64,000 bases of DNA from Cerioporus squamosus (taxonomy: Eukaryota > Basidiomycota > Agaricomycetes > Polyporales > Polyporaceae). Below, one piece after another: positions 1-10,901 of this stretch; within the stretch, counting starts at the first letter, position 1; every line of letters begins with the position of its first letter. The stretch is taken from positions 248,001 to 312,000 of the forward strand of contig JABYQS010000003.1 of assembly GCA_022592435.1 (NCBI GenBank). Direction: 5' to 3'. The translations under genes and the position numbers were made by a program. The notes below the pieces were generated by a model. It saw only the letters and a program-made list of their open reading frames with translations. It ran no database searches and was not told the origin of the DNA.

Positions 1-612
1 CATGGTCACCATCGGCACAAGGTGTCTACCATCCACGGCTGGGTCACGAAACTCCGGGGCACGATCATTCGCAGCGAGGCGACGCGTCATGCAGGCATAC
101 GCGAGATGGAGGAAGCCCGTGCATTGCGCATCTACAAGAAAGAGAACCCCGAGCGATTCCGTCGCGCGCGTGGAGGCGGGTTCTTCTGGTTCATCCCTGC
201 CCGCAATCGCAGCCACCACTCACACCGTGAACACCACGACCGCCACGACCATCACGATCACCGAGACCACCACGACCGCCGCCGTCACCGCAGCCGCAGA
301 CACCACGAGACTGTCGTTGTCGATGACCGCGGCCGCCGTATCGCAACGGACGCGTATCGCGGCGAGCGGTATTATGGCCCGTGGCTGCGCCCCCGCCACC
401 GGGTGAGGCCGCACCACCATGGCTGCTTCAAACTCATGCTCGCCTCCATCACGGGGAATATTGAGAGGAAGATGGAGGCGCTTCATGAGAGGGAGAGGGT
501 CGCGAAGGAGAGGCGGCGGGAGCGGCGGAGGCGAAGGCGGCAACGGATGGATGAGGCCCTTGCGCTCAAGATTGACTGCGCTGTCAACAAGAACCGTTGG
601 TGGCACAGATGA
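1..612 (+). CDS. His/Arg-rich hypothetical protein, 5' end outside window
   Basis: The frame is open from base 1, so the start lies upstream; the first in-frame start-like codon in the window is only a GTG at base 22. The visible part is about 200 residues. The N-terminal third reads as an ordinary soluble segment (HGWVTKLRGT). A block of dense His, Asp and Arg (HREHHDRHDHHDHRDHHD) follows around residues 75-95, then a RYYGPWLRPRH segment. The C-terminus has a strongly basic helical stretch of Arg/Glu repeats. No known domain is recognised. His clusters of this kind can bind metal, but that is only a possibility. Composition is strongly biased, so database matches would be unreliable. Confidence 0.55.
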   Translation, partial: HGHHRHKVSTIHGWVTKLRGTIIRSEATRHAGIREMEEARALRIYKKENPERFRRARGGGFFWFIPARNRSHHSHREHHDRHDHHDHRDHHDRRRHRSRRHHETVVVDDRGRRIATDAYRGERYYGPWLRPRHRVRPHHHGCFKLMLASITGNIERKMEALHERERVAKERRRERRRRRRQRMDEALALKIDCAVNKNRWWHR

Positions 613-949
613 TGGGTGGAAGTGTGAGCATTGCGCGGTTATATCTTGCTACGATTGGTTGCGACGTGATATGGGAATCACCTTGACTTGGATGTACTAG
701 TATATGTAGTTCCGATCTGTATGACTTATACTCTTCAGACATGCATGTGCCACGAAGGATGGCATCGGTACGATGAATATGAGCGACGGGATTGTGCTAC
801 GGAGGATGGGAGGATATCCAATACATGGGCCACGAATGCGCTGCACATAGGAGGACGAACGTCGAAGAGAAGTGTCGTAGAAATAAGTCACTAATCGCAA
901 AAGCATTGGTGTGAAGCACGCACCGACGCGACAGGGACAACACCAGCCT
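613..949. other. Intergenic stretch, nothing recognised
   Basis: About 340 bases between the His-rich gene and the convergent lysine-rich gene. It presumably holds both 3' untranslated regions. I see no repeat, RNA gene or coding pattern. Confidence 0.4.
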
Positions 950-2219
950 TCACCCGTCATCGTCGTCATCGTCCTCCTCTCCGTCCCCATCTAGCCCGCT
1001 CGGGTTCGCAGCACCCTCAGCCTCCGCAACCGCCTTCTTTTTCTTTCTCTTCTTCTTCTTCCGCTTCTTCTTTGGCGAAGCCGACTGTTCGTCATCAGCT
1101 ACGGGGGGCGGTCCAGTTAGATTCAACAACGGCATCCCGAATGGGTCGAGCCGTGGAGGAGAGGACTGCTGTGCGGCCGGAAGTGCCCGTGCGGGGGTTG
1201 CTGGAGCTTGCGGTTGGGAACTGCTCGGCGCACCACCTCCGGAAGGCTCTGGAATGGTGAGAGTTGCAAGAGTACAGTCAGCGATACGGACACGATGTGA
1301 TGCATGGAGGCATACTTGGAGACAGTGCCTTCCCACCGACGGGCACGGGGGACTTTGCGGACGACGGACCTTTGTTCTGAGCGGGTGCATCAACCACGTT
1401 GGCAACCCTACTCCCGTCCGTCTCAAGTACAGACGGGGCGGGTTCACGCGGCGCGGATGCGGTAGGCTGCGCGTCCTCAGGCGGGACCGCCTCGTCGCCA
1501 TGCAACTTGTGCTTCTTCTTTTTCCTGCGCTTCTTCGGTGTTGAGGGACCCTCTCCATCTTCAACTGTTCCCTCCTTCGACGACGCGATATCTTGGGGAG
1601 GGGGAGCCTTGGTGCTCGCGTCCTCCGCCGCCTTCTTGGAGGGCGACGCACTAGGGGGTGCCGAGGCAAGGACGTTGAGAGGATCAGCTTTCGCCTTCTT
1701 CTTCTCCTTGGACTTCGGGGCAAAGGGGTCTACCCTGGCCTTCTTGGTGATCACCCGGGCACGACTGTCCTCGTCATCATCGTCCGAGATGACGACGGGC
1801 TTAGAGGCAGAGTTGGCGGAGGCCTGACCCGCAGCGTCCTCCTCCTCCCGAGAACGCTTCTTGCCGTTGCCAAGTAGCTTGTTACGGAGCTTTGCAGTCT
1901 CGCGGCTGAGCACGCCGGTCGACTCTGGCGCGGACGCACCGACGCCTAACCTGCGCGAGGGAGTTATGAGCACGACACTCACAACGCACCAGAGAAGTGC
2001 GTGTTCATCGGTTGGGGGTAACACGTACCGCGCTGGCCTGCGCATGTGCTCCTCGAGCTCTCGATCGTCATTTGCGCGTGAGGAAGAGGGAAGTTTGACC
2101 TTGTATGCCTTCATCCATCCCGAGACCAAGTCTTGTGTGAATGCCATAGACATGTCGATTTGCGCCTGCAGCGTCTCCAAGTCAATATCATCTTCCTCCA
2201 TTTCAGCCATAGTGAACAA
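950..2219 (-). CDS. Lysine-rich nuclear-type protein, possibly DUF3245-like
   Basis: Three exons on the minus strand: 2219-2029, 1950-1316, 1248-950. The introns (1951-2028 and 1249-1315) have GTACGT/CGCAG and GTATGC/TCCAG borders and join the frames exactly. The N-terminus (EEDDIDLETLQAQIDMSMAF, then LVSGWM) is a conserved-looking acidic/helical segment that resembles fungal proteins labelled DUF3245; this assignment is from memory and tentative. The rest is disordered, with Lys/Arg clusters resembling nuclear localisation signals (KKRRKKKKHK, SPKKKRKKKKRKKKK), an SDDDDED acidic patch and a final D-rich tail. The start could also be the internal Met nine bases on (MAEMEEDD). It is divergent from the Gemin2-like gene with 196 bases between the starts. 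A nuclear role is inferred from composition only. Confidence 0.75.
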
Positions 2220-2415
2220 TGTGAGAGGCGCGAGTGCGCCCGTAGTCTAAGCTCCGAGCCAGGAACGAACCAGCAGAAAGTCAGAAGCAAGTTGTGAGTT
2301 CAGTAGACGCCCTTAACTTCCTCTGCATCCGCGACCGTGCCCGCGCGTACTGGGTGCTGGGTAGAAGTTGCTACTGGACAGCACGCGTAATCCTTTTCGA
2401 ACTCGAGCCGTCGAC
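2220..2415. promoter_or_regulatory. Short shared promoter between divergent genes
   Basis: The two translation starts are 196 bases apart and face away from each other, so both 5' untranslated regions and promoters must lie here. No clear TATA box is visible. Confidence 0.5.
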
Positions 2416-3772
2416 ATGTCACACACGCTCAAAAGGAAGGCGGACGATCTGGACGACTCCGATGAGGAGGAGCCCACGCTGGGACGTCAAGTCCTCCCGG
2501 TGGCAAACCTCCCGGATACCTTTGACGGCGTGCCCATGGATGGCCTGCAGTACCTATTCACCGTCCGGTATGTACCTCCTAGTTGCACCACTAAGTACTC
2601 TTAACTGACACCTCTGCAATAGCCGGGATTCGCGACTCCTTCCCCATGTCACCCGAGTAGCGAACCCATACGAGCTGCCGGAGGTACCCGCTCCTCTATC
2701 CGCGATAGGAACGGGCGACGAGTCGTCGCGGAAATCCATCCTGCCATCCGAAGAATGGCGCGAAACGTTCTTGCGGCGGTTCAAGAACTTCCGTAAGGTA
2801 CGTCTATAAATCTTGCATCCCGGTTGCTGAGTACTTACGACATCCTTTCCACCCTGTCGTGCTGCAGAATTCCACCCAGCCCACTATCCACGTTCACATC
2901 CCTGATTGTAGCTCGAAGGTGATGCCGGACAAGAAGGAGCGCGACCTTTGGTGGGCGTTTTTCGCGGGACGGCCGGAGAGTGAGTGGAATCCGCCGAAGA
3001 AACCTAAGCAGCCCAAACCCACGCGATGGCAGCAGCGTAACATGAAGAAGGGCCTGGCTGTGCGGGAAGAAGCCCCCGACGAAGCTGTCCTTCCTTACGA
3101 CGTTCCAGAGGTGGCTAGTGAGTCTTCTAGTGCACTCTATCCCGCCGCCGCGCCCTCTACGATCTCGACTGGCTTGCCTCTGGTATCTGGCCCCGCACAT
3201 GAGGCAATGTATACCGGCCAACTCCTGCACCTGTAGCGGATGCTGGTCTGCTCGCCGAGGATGGTGAGATACCTCTCGTGTACCTGCCTCGAGAACCTAC
3301 ACCGGCACTCTTGCAACACATCGATCATGTAAGTCCAAGTGCTTTCGTGTATGAACCGAGGATCTGATTGTATCCACAGCGTTACGCCTTGCATCTGTTG
3401 ATGTACTTCGGCCACTGGATCGACCGCCGTCTAGAGGAAGGACGCCTCCCATACACCGACATTACGCAGTCGCATGGACGCTGGATCTTCTCCCTCCTGT
3501 CCCGAGTTGACGACTGGATTTCCGGGGATGAGACGAGCCTCCTCCGCGGTCTCGCTCGGGGCTGCATGGGGCTCATGGCTGAGTCTCGGCGGCGTCCCGC
3601 TCCTGTAGATGCGACGAAGACTGGGGGCGCAGCTGAGCTCATCGATGAGCGGTCGTGCTGGATGATCATCACCGCCATTACAGGGCTCTGGGGACAGTCG
3701 GACCTATGGGAGGACGCAGAGAATATGCTGTCGAGCGTAGAGCTAGAAGGCCGAGAACCTGCCGTTGTCTGA
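2416..3772 (+). CDS. Gemin2/SIP1-like SMN-complex protein
   Basis: Five exons (2416-2567, 2623-2797, 2868-3117, 3237-3328, 3380-3772) give 353 residues. The N-terminus MSHTLKRKADD is a basic/acidic leader. The segment GLQYLFTVRRDSRLLPHVTR matches the first SIP1/Gemin2 helix, which in relatives reads YL..VR.EA...P. The C-terminal part (HWIDRRLEEG, RVDDWISGDETSLLRGLARG, MIITAITGLWGQSDLWED) fits the SIP1 fold: a conserved Val-Asp pair, a Leu-Arg-x-Leu-Ala-Arg helix and the GQ-DL ending. In the family this protein binds SMN and Sm proteins during spliceosomal snRNP assembly. In fungi it is divergent (yeast Brr1). All splice borders are GT-AG and the frame closes exactly. A basic Lys/Pro linker (PPKKPKQPKPTRWQQR) sits mid-protein. 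Confidence 0.8.
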
Positions 3773-4275
3773 AATGCGCGGCATGGCGTCGGCCTGTGTA
3801 ATGCAGAAAATTGACATTGTGCGTCTGCTGTCTTTCGATCGCGGTGCATATCCGTCACTTGAGTGAAGTATGGTTGCCAAGTCGATAGACAGCTGGAGTG
3901 GGGTGTATACGACATTTTGTAGGCGACAATCATTGGCATGTACACGAAGATAGTAATGCGACCACGCTGGCGGTTATGCGACGGCCGGGGAGAGTCGCCC
4001 GAGGCGGGGTTGGAGCCCGAGGAAAGCGATGATATGAGTTCTGTGGCTGTGGTGCGGCCTGGGCTGTTTCCAAATATGGCAGCCGCGGCTGGTTCCTGGG
4101 CCGGCGCGGCGGTCTGCAGAGCCCACCGCCCGGGCTGGCAGCTTCTCGCCTTGTCTCCCAACCGTCACGGACAGTCTCTCCTCTGCCGCACGCTTCGTCG
4201 CGCATCCCCCACGTTCTTTCCCCGTCGCCGTCCTTTAAACCGAACCCTCACCACACTCCTCTCTCCTCGACAGCC
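3773..4275. other. Intergenic stretch upstream of GPI-protein gene
   Basis: About 500 bases. It holds the 3' end of the Gemin2-like gene and the promoter of the next gene. A TTTAAA stretch near 4235, about 40 bases before the ATG, is the only TATA-like element. The last 70 bases are pyrimidine-rich (CCTCACCACACTCCTCTC), common before highly expressed fungal starts. Confidence 0.4.
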
Positions 4276-4986
4276 ATGCGTTCCATCGCCGCCCTCCTCG
4301 CCCTCGCCGCCTCCGCCCTTGCCTACCAGGTCACCGAGCCTACCAACGCGACTGGTTGGACCATTACGGGCCCCAACGTCGTTGCCTGGAACAAGGTCTC
4401 CACTGACGCGGCCAACTTCACCATCCTGCTAGTCAACCAGGTGCGAGAGTCATGTTCAGGAGAGTGCGGGATGCGTGGACTAACGGGCATGGATGGTAGA
4501 ACGTGAACCCTCCCACGTCCCAGCAGCTCGCTGCTCTTGTTGACGGCAGCCTCGGCAAGACCACTGTAAACCCTCCTAGCGGCGGCTGGAAGACAGGCTC
4601 TGGCTTCCAGGTCAACCTAGTTCAGGACGCTGAGCACCCGGACACCATCCTCGCGCAGTCTGGTCAATTCAGCATCACGCAGGCCTCCGCGAGCCTCTCC
4701 TCGACCGTGACCGGCACCTCCGCTTCCGCGGGCACCGGCACTCTGTGAGTATTCTGCGACTATTGCCTGCTACTCAGACCGCTGAACCGACGTGAACTTC
4801 AGGACTGTCACGCCCTCGGGCACCTCCGCCGCTGGGTCCACCGCAGGCAGCACCACTGATGCCCTCAACCCCACCTCCTCCGACACCTCCACTACGCCCA
4901 CCGGTAGCAACGCTGCTTCCGCTTCCATGGGCAAGCAGGCAGGCCTCTTCGCCGGTCTCGCTCTCCTTGGCGCGTTCCTCGCCTAA
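4276..4986 (+). CDS. KRE9/KNH-type GPI-anchored cell-wall protein
   Basis: Three exons (4276-4440, 4500-4744, 4803-4986) encode 197 residues. Residues 1-16 (MRSIAALLALAASALA) are a clear signal peptide. Residues 17 to about 110 match the Ser-Thr-rich GPI-anchored/KNH domain: YQVTEPTNATGWTITGPNVV, then W, then an NFTILLVNQ strand and GSGFQVNLVQ. A Ser/Thr/Ala-rich stalk follows. The end is a classic GPI signal: a small-residue site (SNAASASMGKQ) before a hydrophobic tail (LFAGLALLGAFLA). Introns of 59 and 58 bases join the frame exactly. The product should be secreted and attached to the membrane or wall. Family members are often abundant surface proteins, and the biochemical role is not established for this type. 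Confidence 0.88.
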
Positions 4987-5404
4987 AATGGGTCGTGACA
5001 TGTACTGTGGTGTCTTGGTGGACGATCTCTCGCCCTTTCGATCTTTGTCTGTCTTTGTGGTATACGTACGATCCCGCGATCTGGGGCGGATTTCCCTCCC
5101 TCCATGGATGGTATCTGGACTGTCGACTCGCTACTCGCTTCTAGATATGTAGTTGGGTAATACATACGAGTGTGCATAACACTAGCCGCTGAATCGTCCG
5201 CAAAGTTAGTCTCGATTGGAAGAGTACTGTGTTCGTGTCCGCCAGTGACTTCCCTGCTTCTTTGTATGTGTGTGCGGCATCGGGCCGGTCGTCCAAGTAT
5301 TGTGGTGATGACATGGGCTCGGATACTTCCAAGGCTGACTGAGGCTCTTTGCAATCTCGTACACCTACTTCTAGCACTCTACAGCCTTCTTCTTGACCAC
5401 CACT
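4987..5404. other. Intergenic stretch, BNA6 promoter
   Basis: About 420 bases between two plus-strand genes. Nothing coding is recognised. The last 60 bases are pyrimidine-rich up to the ATG at 5405. Confidence 0.4.
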
Positions 5405-6825
<1,421 letters not shown>

Positions 6826-6966
6826 GGGTGCTATCGCCAGGGATACAGGGAGCGAGAAGTTGGCACGCAAGCATTGTAGAACAGTATTGGGATTTGTACA
6901 TCTCTGCCAAGAGTACCTTCTATGTAGCTCTATCCACCAGTCACCAAATCCGCCGACCCGCCGATC

Positions 6967-8325
6967 TCATGATCCAAGATTGAACAAGGCGAACGCGTTA
7001 CCACCCCTCACGGCATCCTTGTCGGCCTCATCCCACCCATACACCCCGTCGATCGCCTCCAGGTTCTCCACGACGCTCTTCCACTTGTCCGTTTCGCTGA
7101 GAGGTGGGAAGAACGGGTGGTCCGTCCCGAACAGCATCCTCTTCGCGCCCGTTCTCCGCTTCTCCGTGCCGTCGGTGCCCTTTGCGCTCGACACGGCCGC
7201 GGACGCGCCAGCGTTGGCGTACTTCTCCGCCCGGCCGATCGCGTCGCTGACGAAGCCCAGTTCCTCCGAGCCGTACGCGACGGCGTCGAAGTAGAGCTTG
7301 CCGAGGTAGTATCGGGCGTCGTGCCTCAGACGGGACGCGACTAGCGGGTCATGCGCAATGCAGGAAGCAAGGCGTGAGGAGAGCTGGGGAAGGGCCCCTC
7401 CGGAGTGGGCGAGCAGTACGCGGAGATTGGGGTAGCGGTCGAGCACTCCGGAGAGGATCAACCGTGTCGTCGCCTGCGCGAGAATTAGAGGGGGGTCCGC
7501 ATGAGATGTGCTGCTACTCACAATCGTCGTCTCGAAGGGGAAACCCAGAGCGAGCGGAAGCACATGCCCGTTTTCCTTCTCGCCCCACGCGTTCTTGTCC
7601 ACGCCGTAGTGCGGGTGGAGGAACACGACGAGGCCGGCCTTCTCGAGCGCGGCCCATACCGGCTCGAGGGCGTCGTCGTCGAGCCCCTTGCCGACGCCGC
7701 GCGTGCCCATGATGATACCCCGGAGGTGTGGGAGGGACGCGATTTGCTCGACGGTCGAGACGAGGGACTCGGTGGTGGCCCCGGGGACGAGCGGGAGAAT
7801 ACCGAAGCCGTAGAGGCGTTTGAGGTTCTGCTGGGTGAGGGAGGGCCCGGTCGAGCAGTACGTCTCGAGGTCGTGGTTGAGCTCGCCTGCGAGGGTGTGC
7901 GCGGTCTGGGCGGGGAGGAAGTCGAGCCATGGGTTCGCGGAGCTGCGTACGGCGCCGTGTTGGGTTCATTCCTCGTATGCACTGGAGGGCAACGCACCTA
8001 ACTACGGACACGTCGATAGCGTGCCGGTCCATGAATTTGAGCTTCTCGTCTCTGTCCCAGTACTACGCGCGGCGCGCGACATCTGCCTCAGCGGTGTTCA
8101 GGGAGCCAGGAGAAGGGGTGTCCGCGCGGGGAGTACCTGTGCTCCGATGGGGCGTCCGCTGCTCGGCTCATCGTCGAGGATGAGGAGGCGTTCTTCTGGC
8201 TTGCCCGAGTCTGGCGAGTTGCGCGTGAAGATGCGCGGGACGGAGGTGCGGCTGCGGAGGAAGGCGGCATAGCGCGGGAGGTAGACGTGGGTGTGGATGT
8301 CGACCAGGAGACGTTGCGCAGACAT
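6967..8325 (-). CDS. Amidohydrolase-2 family decarboxylase (ACMSD / 5-carboxyuracil decarboxylase-like)
   Basis: Four exons on the minus strand (8325-8137, 8062-7998, 7942-7522, 7473-6967) give 393 residues. The last intron, 48 bases, is in frame and easy to miss. Metal-site motifs are in order: VDIHTHVY near the N-terminus, LVVFLHPHYG in the middle, LLAHSGGALP, then FGTDHPFFPP near the C-terminus. The HxH, second His and Asp ligands are therefore all present, and SSANPWLDF marks the substrate-loop region. The sequence TRGVGKGLDDDALEP followed by GHVLPLALGFPFETT strongly resembles both aminocarboxymuconate-semialdehyde decarboxylase and the fungal uracil-5-carboxylate (iso-orotate) decarboxylase, which share one fold. 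I cannot decide between them. Its position 141 bases from BNA6 would suit ACMSD, which drains the quinolinate precursor. The start matches the usual family N-terminus. Confidence 0.88.
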
Positions 8326-8927
8326 CGCGGCCGTCTTTGTCGCGCGTCGAGTGAGGGTAAGTATCGGAGGACGAGGACGCGGACGGTCGCGGGCGATAGG
8401 ACGGCCGCCCGCGCGAGATGCTTCCGCGATCGTTCGTGGGTGTCACGACCACGTGCGCGTGCTGGGTCGGCGGAGACGCGCTGCAGCAAGTTGCGTCGTG
8501 CGCGGGGTTGAGCTCAGAAAGTCATGCCCGTCCCAGTGCTTGTCCGTCCTCCATCCGATAGCGGACCCCCTGGGCCACTCGCAGAACACACTGATACTAT
8601 CGCCCCGTCGTATGTGAATCCCAGGGCACGGCCAGGCTCCAGAAGCCCGCAATCAGTGAGCTCAACCTGCCATCTCGGGCATCCTCGATCGAGAGAAGCG
8701 GGGTCCACAGGCTGCTGACCAGCCCGGATGGCGAAACCTTCTGTTATTGACAAGGATCCGTTCGGACGGCGGAGGGCAAAGAGACCGCTGCCATTGCACA
8801 TGCCGCACACGCCCGTTTTGGCCACTGCGTCAGACGTCTTCACCCGCGACGGCTCGATCAGCTCGCTTGCCGTTGACGTCTTTGTGCCAGCGTACTCGGG
8901 CTAGGACTGCACTCTCTTCCGCCCACC
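8326..8927. other. Divergent promoter region with a doubtful small ORF
   Basis: 600 bases between divergent genes. On the minus strand 8843-8514 is open for 109 codons and begins MKTSDAVAKTGVCGMCNGSG, with a CxxCxGSG motif. It lacks any other sign of being real and has no recognised relatives. I treat the stretch mainly as promoter DNA. Confidence 0.3.
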
Positions 8928-10574
8928 ATGCCCATCGCCGATGATGCTCCCAGCGAGCTTCCCGTGTCCGAACTCCAGGCCTTGCAGGGCGAGGTACGTG
9001 GTCCGTTTGTTGCCCGCTGTCGCGATATGTGGGTGCACAGTGGCTAATCGGACGCGTTTGTGGCCACCAGCTTGCCGGTTTGATGACAGGGATGCGGAAG
9101 CTCCAGCAACAGCTTCGCCAAGCTACGCAGGCCGCCGACGAGCGCACGAGACTCCTCCAAATGAAGGTCGAGGAGCTTGAAGCCCAGAACCTCTCGCGTG
9201 CGCTGGAAATCCGTCAACTCGAGCAGGAGAACGAGGGGTTGCATCGAGTGGTTGAAACCAAGGCTCCGGCGCTCGCCAAAGTCGTACGCGAGCGCAACGA
9301 CGCGCTGAAGGAGTTGTCGAATGCACGCAAGGTCATCGAGGACTTGCTAAGCCACCAGGAGGTGCGTGTCGGGTGGTTGGCTTGTTGCACCCCTGCTGAT
9401 GCTATGTGCGACGATCGTGTCAGACCACAGAGGATCCTCCTGACGGAGAAACCAACAGAGCGAGCAGACAGGTCACCTTGGTACCTGCGAAGAAGCTCCA
9501 GCACCCTCAGCGCGAAACCTCCGTCGAATCTGACGACGAATCGACAATCCGTCCACCACGCTCCGTTGCGAGCGTGTCCTTTGCACCAGGAGACCGTGCT
9601 GCTCCGACTAGGACACACGCTGTCAACAGCCAGAAGAAGACCGTTAGTCGCACGTCCTCCATAGAGACCGATGCGTCGACCTCCCCCGTTGCCGACTCCC
9701 CGAAGACTCGTTCGACTGGCAGGAACAAGAAACGCCTGTCCTGGTACCTTGAACTAGAGAGACGCCCCGCGACGTCGTCGGACGTCTTTCATGGACCAAT
9801 CCCTTTCGATGTCCTGGCGGAGCAACTTGTCCTCGAAGAAGATGTGGTAAGTCCGTGGTCCGCGGTCGAGTTCCATGCAGATAGCTAAGAGGCTCACCGA
9901 CGCTCCGTAGACAAACTCGATCTGGAGGTGCGTGGAACGTGATCGCAGGCACGCCAGTGACTGAAGTGCAGTCCGTGCAGCATGGAAGTCGAGCCAGGGT
10001 ACGACATCCGTATCCACGCCGAAGCCGACCTCGCCTTCGTGTATAGGCCCGTCATCCTGGAAGGGCCGTTAGCCACGTACCTGATCGGCTGGGGCGACGC
10101 GACCATGACCCGCAAAGTCCGAGAGTGGTCTGCTGGCATCGGGGAGGTGAACCTCTTCTTCTACCCCGCCAAAGAGGTCAGTGTTAGCACTACGCTTGTT
10201 GTGACCCCGAGTGTGCGCTGACGAAGATTTGACTCAGGCCCCCACCGCTGGGTGGTTCTACCTTGGGATGCACAAGTTGACCTACGCTTCGATCGAGTCC
10301 GTCTGGGGCAAGCTTCCGCGAGAGGTGAGTCACTTCCTTCTTCTCCGCGGAGCGAGCTAAGTCCGTCTCGCCGATCGGCCAGGACAAGGAGAGGCTCCTC
10401 GTCGAGCTCAAGGACAGGAACCCGGAAATGGACGCATCGCAGTTCAGGAGGGACGTCAGGGAGGGCAGGCTGGTGCAGTGTTGCATCCAGCTGGAGAACA
10501 TAGGCAAGAAGGTCGAGTCGCTCGAGTTCCTGCGCGAATACGGGCTCCTTCCCGGCGATGGGCGGATCGCGTAG
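8928..10574 (+). CDS. Coiled-coil protein with basidiomycete C-terminal domain (DUF6697-like)
   Basis: Seven exons (8928-8993, 9071-9361, 9424-9846, 9911-9927, 9981-10176, 10238-10324, 10383-10574) give 423 residues. Exon 4 is only 17 bases (Thr-Asn-Ser-Ile-Trp plus a split codon). Residues about 25-115 form a long heptad-rich coiled coil (LQQQLRQATQAADERTRLLQ and on). A disordered, Ser/Thr/Arg-rich middle follows. The C-terminal third is globular: EVEPGYDIRIHAEADLAFVY, LATYLIGWGDATMTRKVREW, WFYLGMHKLTYA, then a charged helix. I believe this end corresponds to the domain called DUF6697, found mainly in Agaricomycetes, but I am relying on memory. Function is unknown. All junctions are GT-AG and the frame closes exactly. 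Confidence 0.8.
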
Positions 10575-10901
10575 GACTAAGTAGGTCCCGAGGTGGAGGA
10601 GGTCTGACTCGGTCGGGTCATGTCTGGATATGGCACGATCTCTTTCGAGCACCCGGGAGCCGCTGCAGTGGTGCTCGCTAAGGACTTACTTCTTGTTGTA
10701 ATGATTGCATAGCCATCGAGGTGTACGATATGTTGACGTCGGTGTTATGAAGCAACGCGGCCACGTTGCATGCCCGCATGGCAAACACGACTTTACATGG
10801 CCGGTTCAAGTGTACACACAACGGTGGCTCTATGCGTTGATCCAAGCATGAGTCAGAACGTACTAGTACAAGGATGTCTACAGGTCCTTACGGGGCCGAC
10901 G
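10575..10901. other. Convergent 3' region, nothing recognised
   Basis: About 330 bases between the ends of two convergent genes, probably their 3' untranslated regions. Confidence 0.4.
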
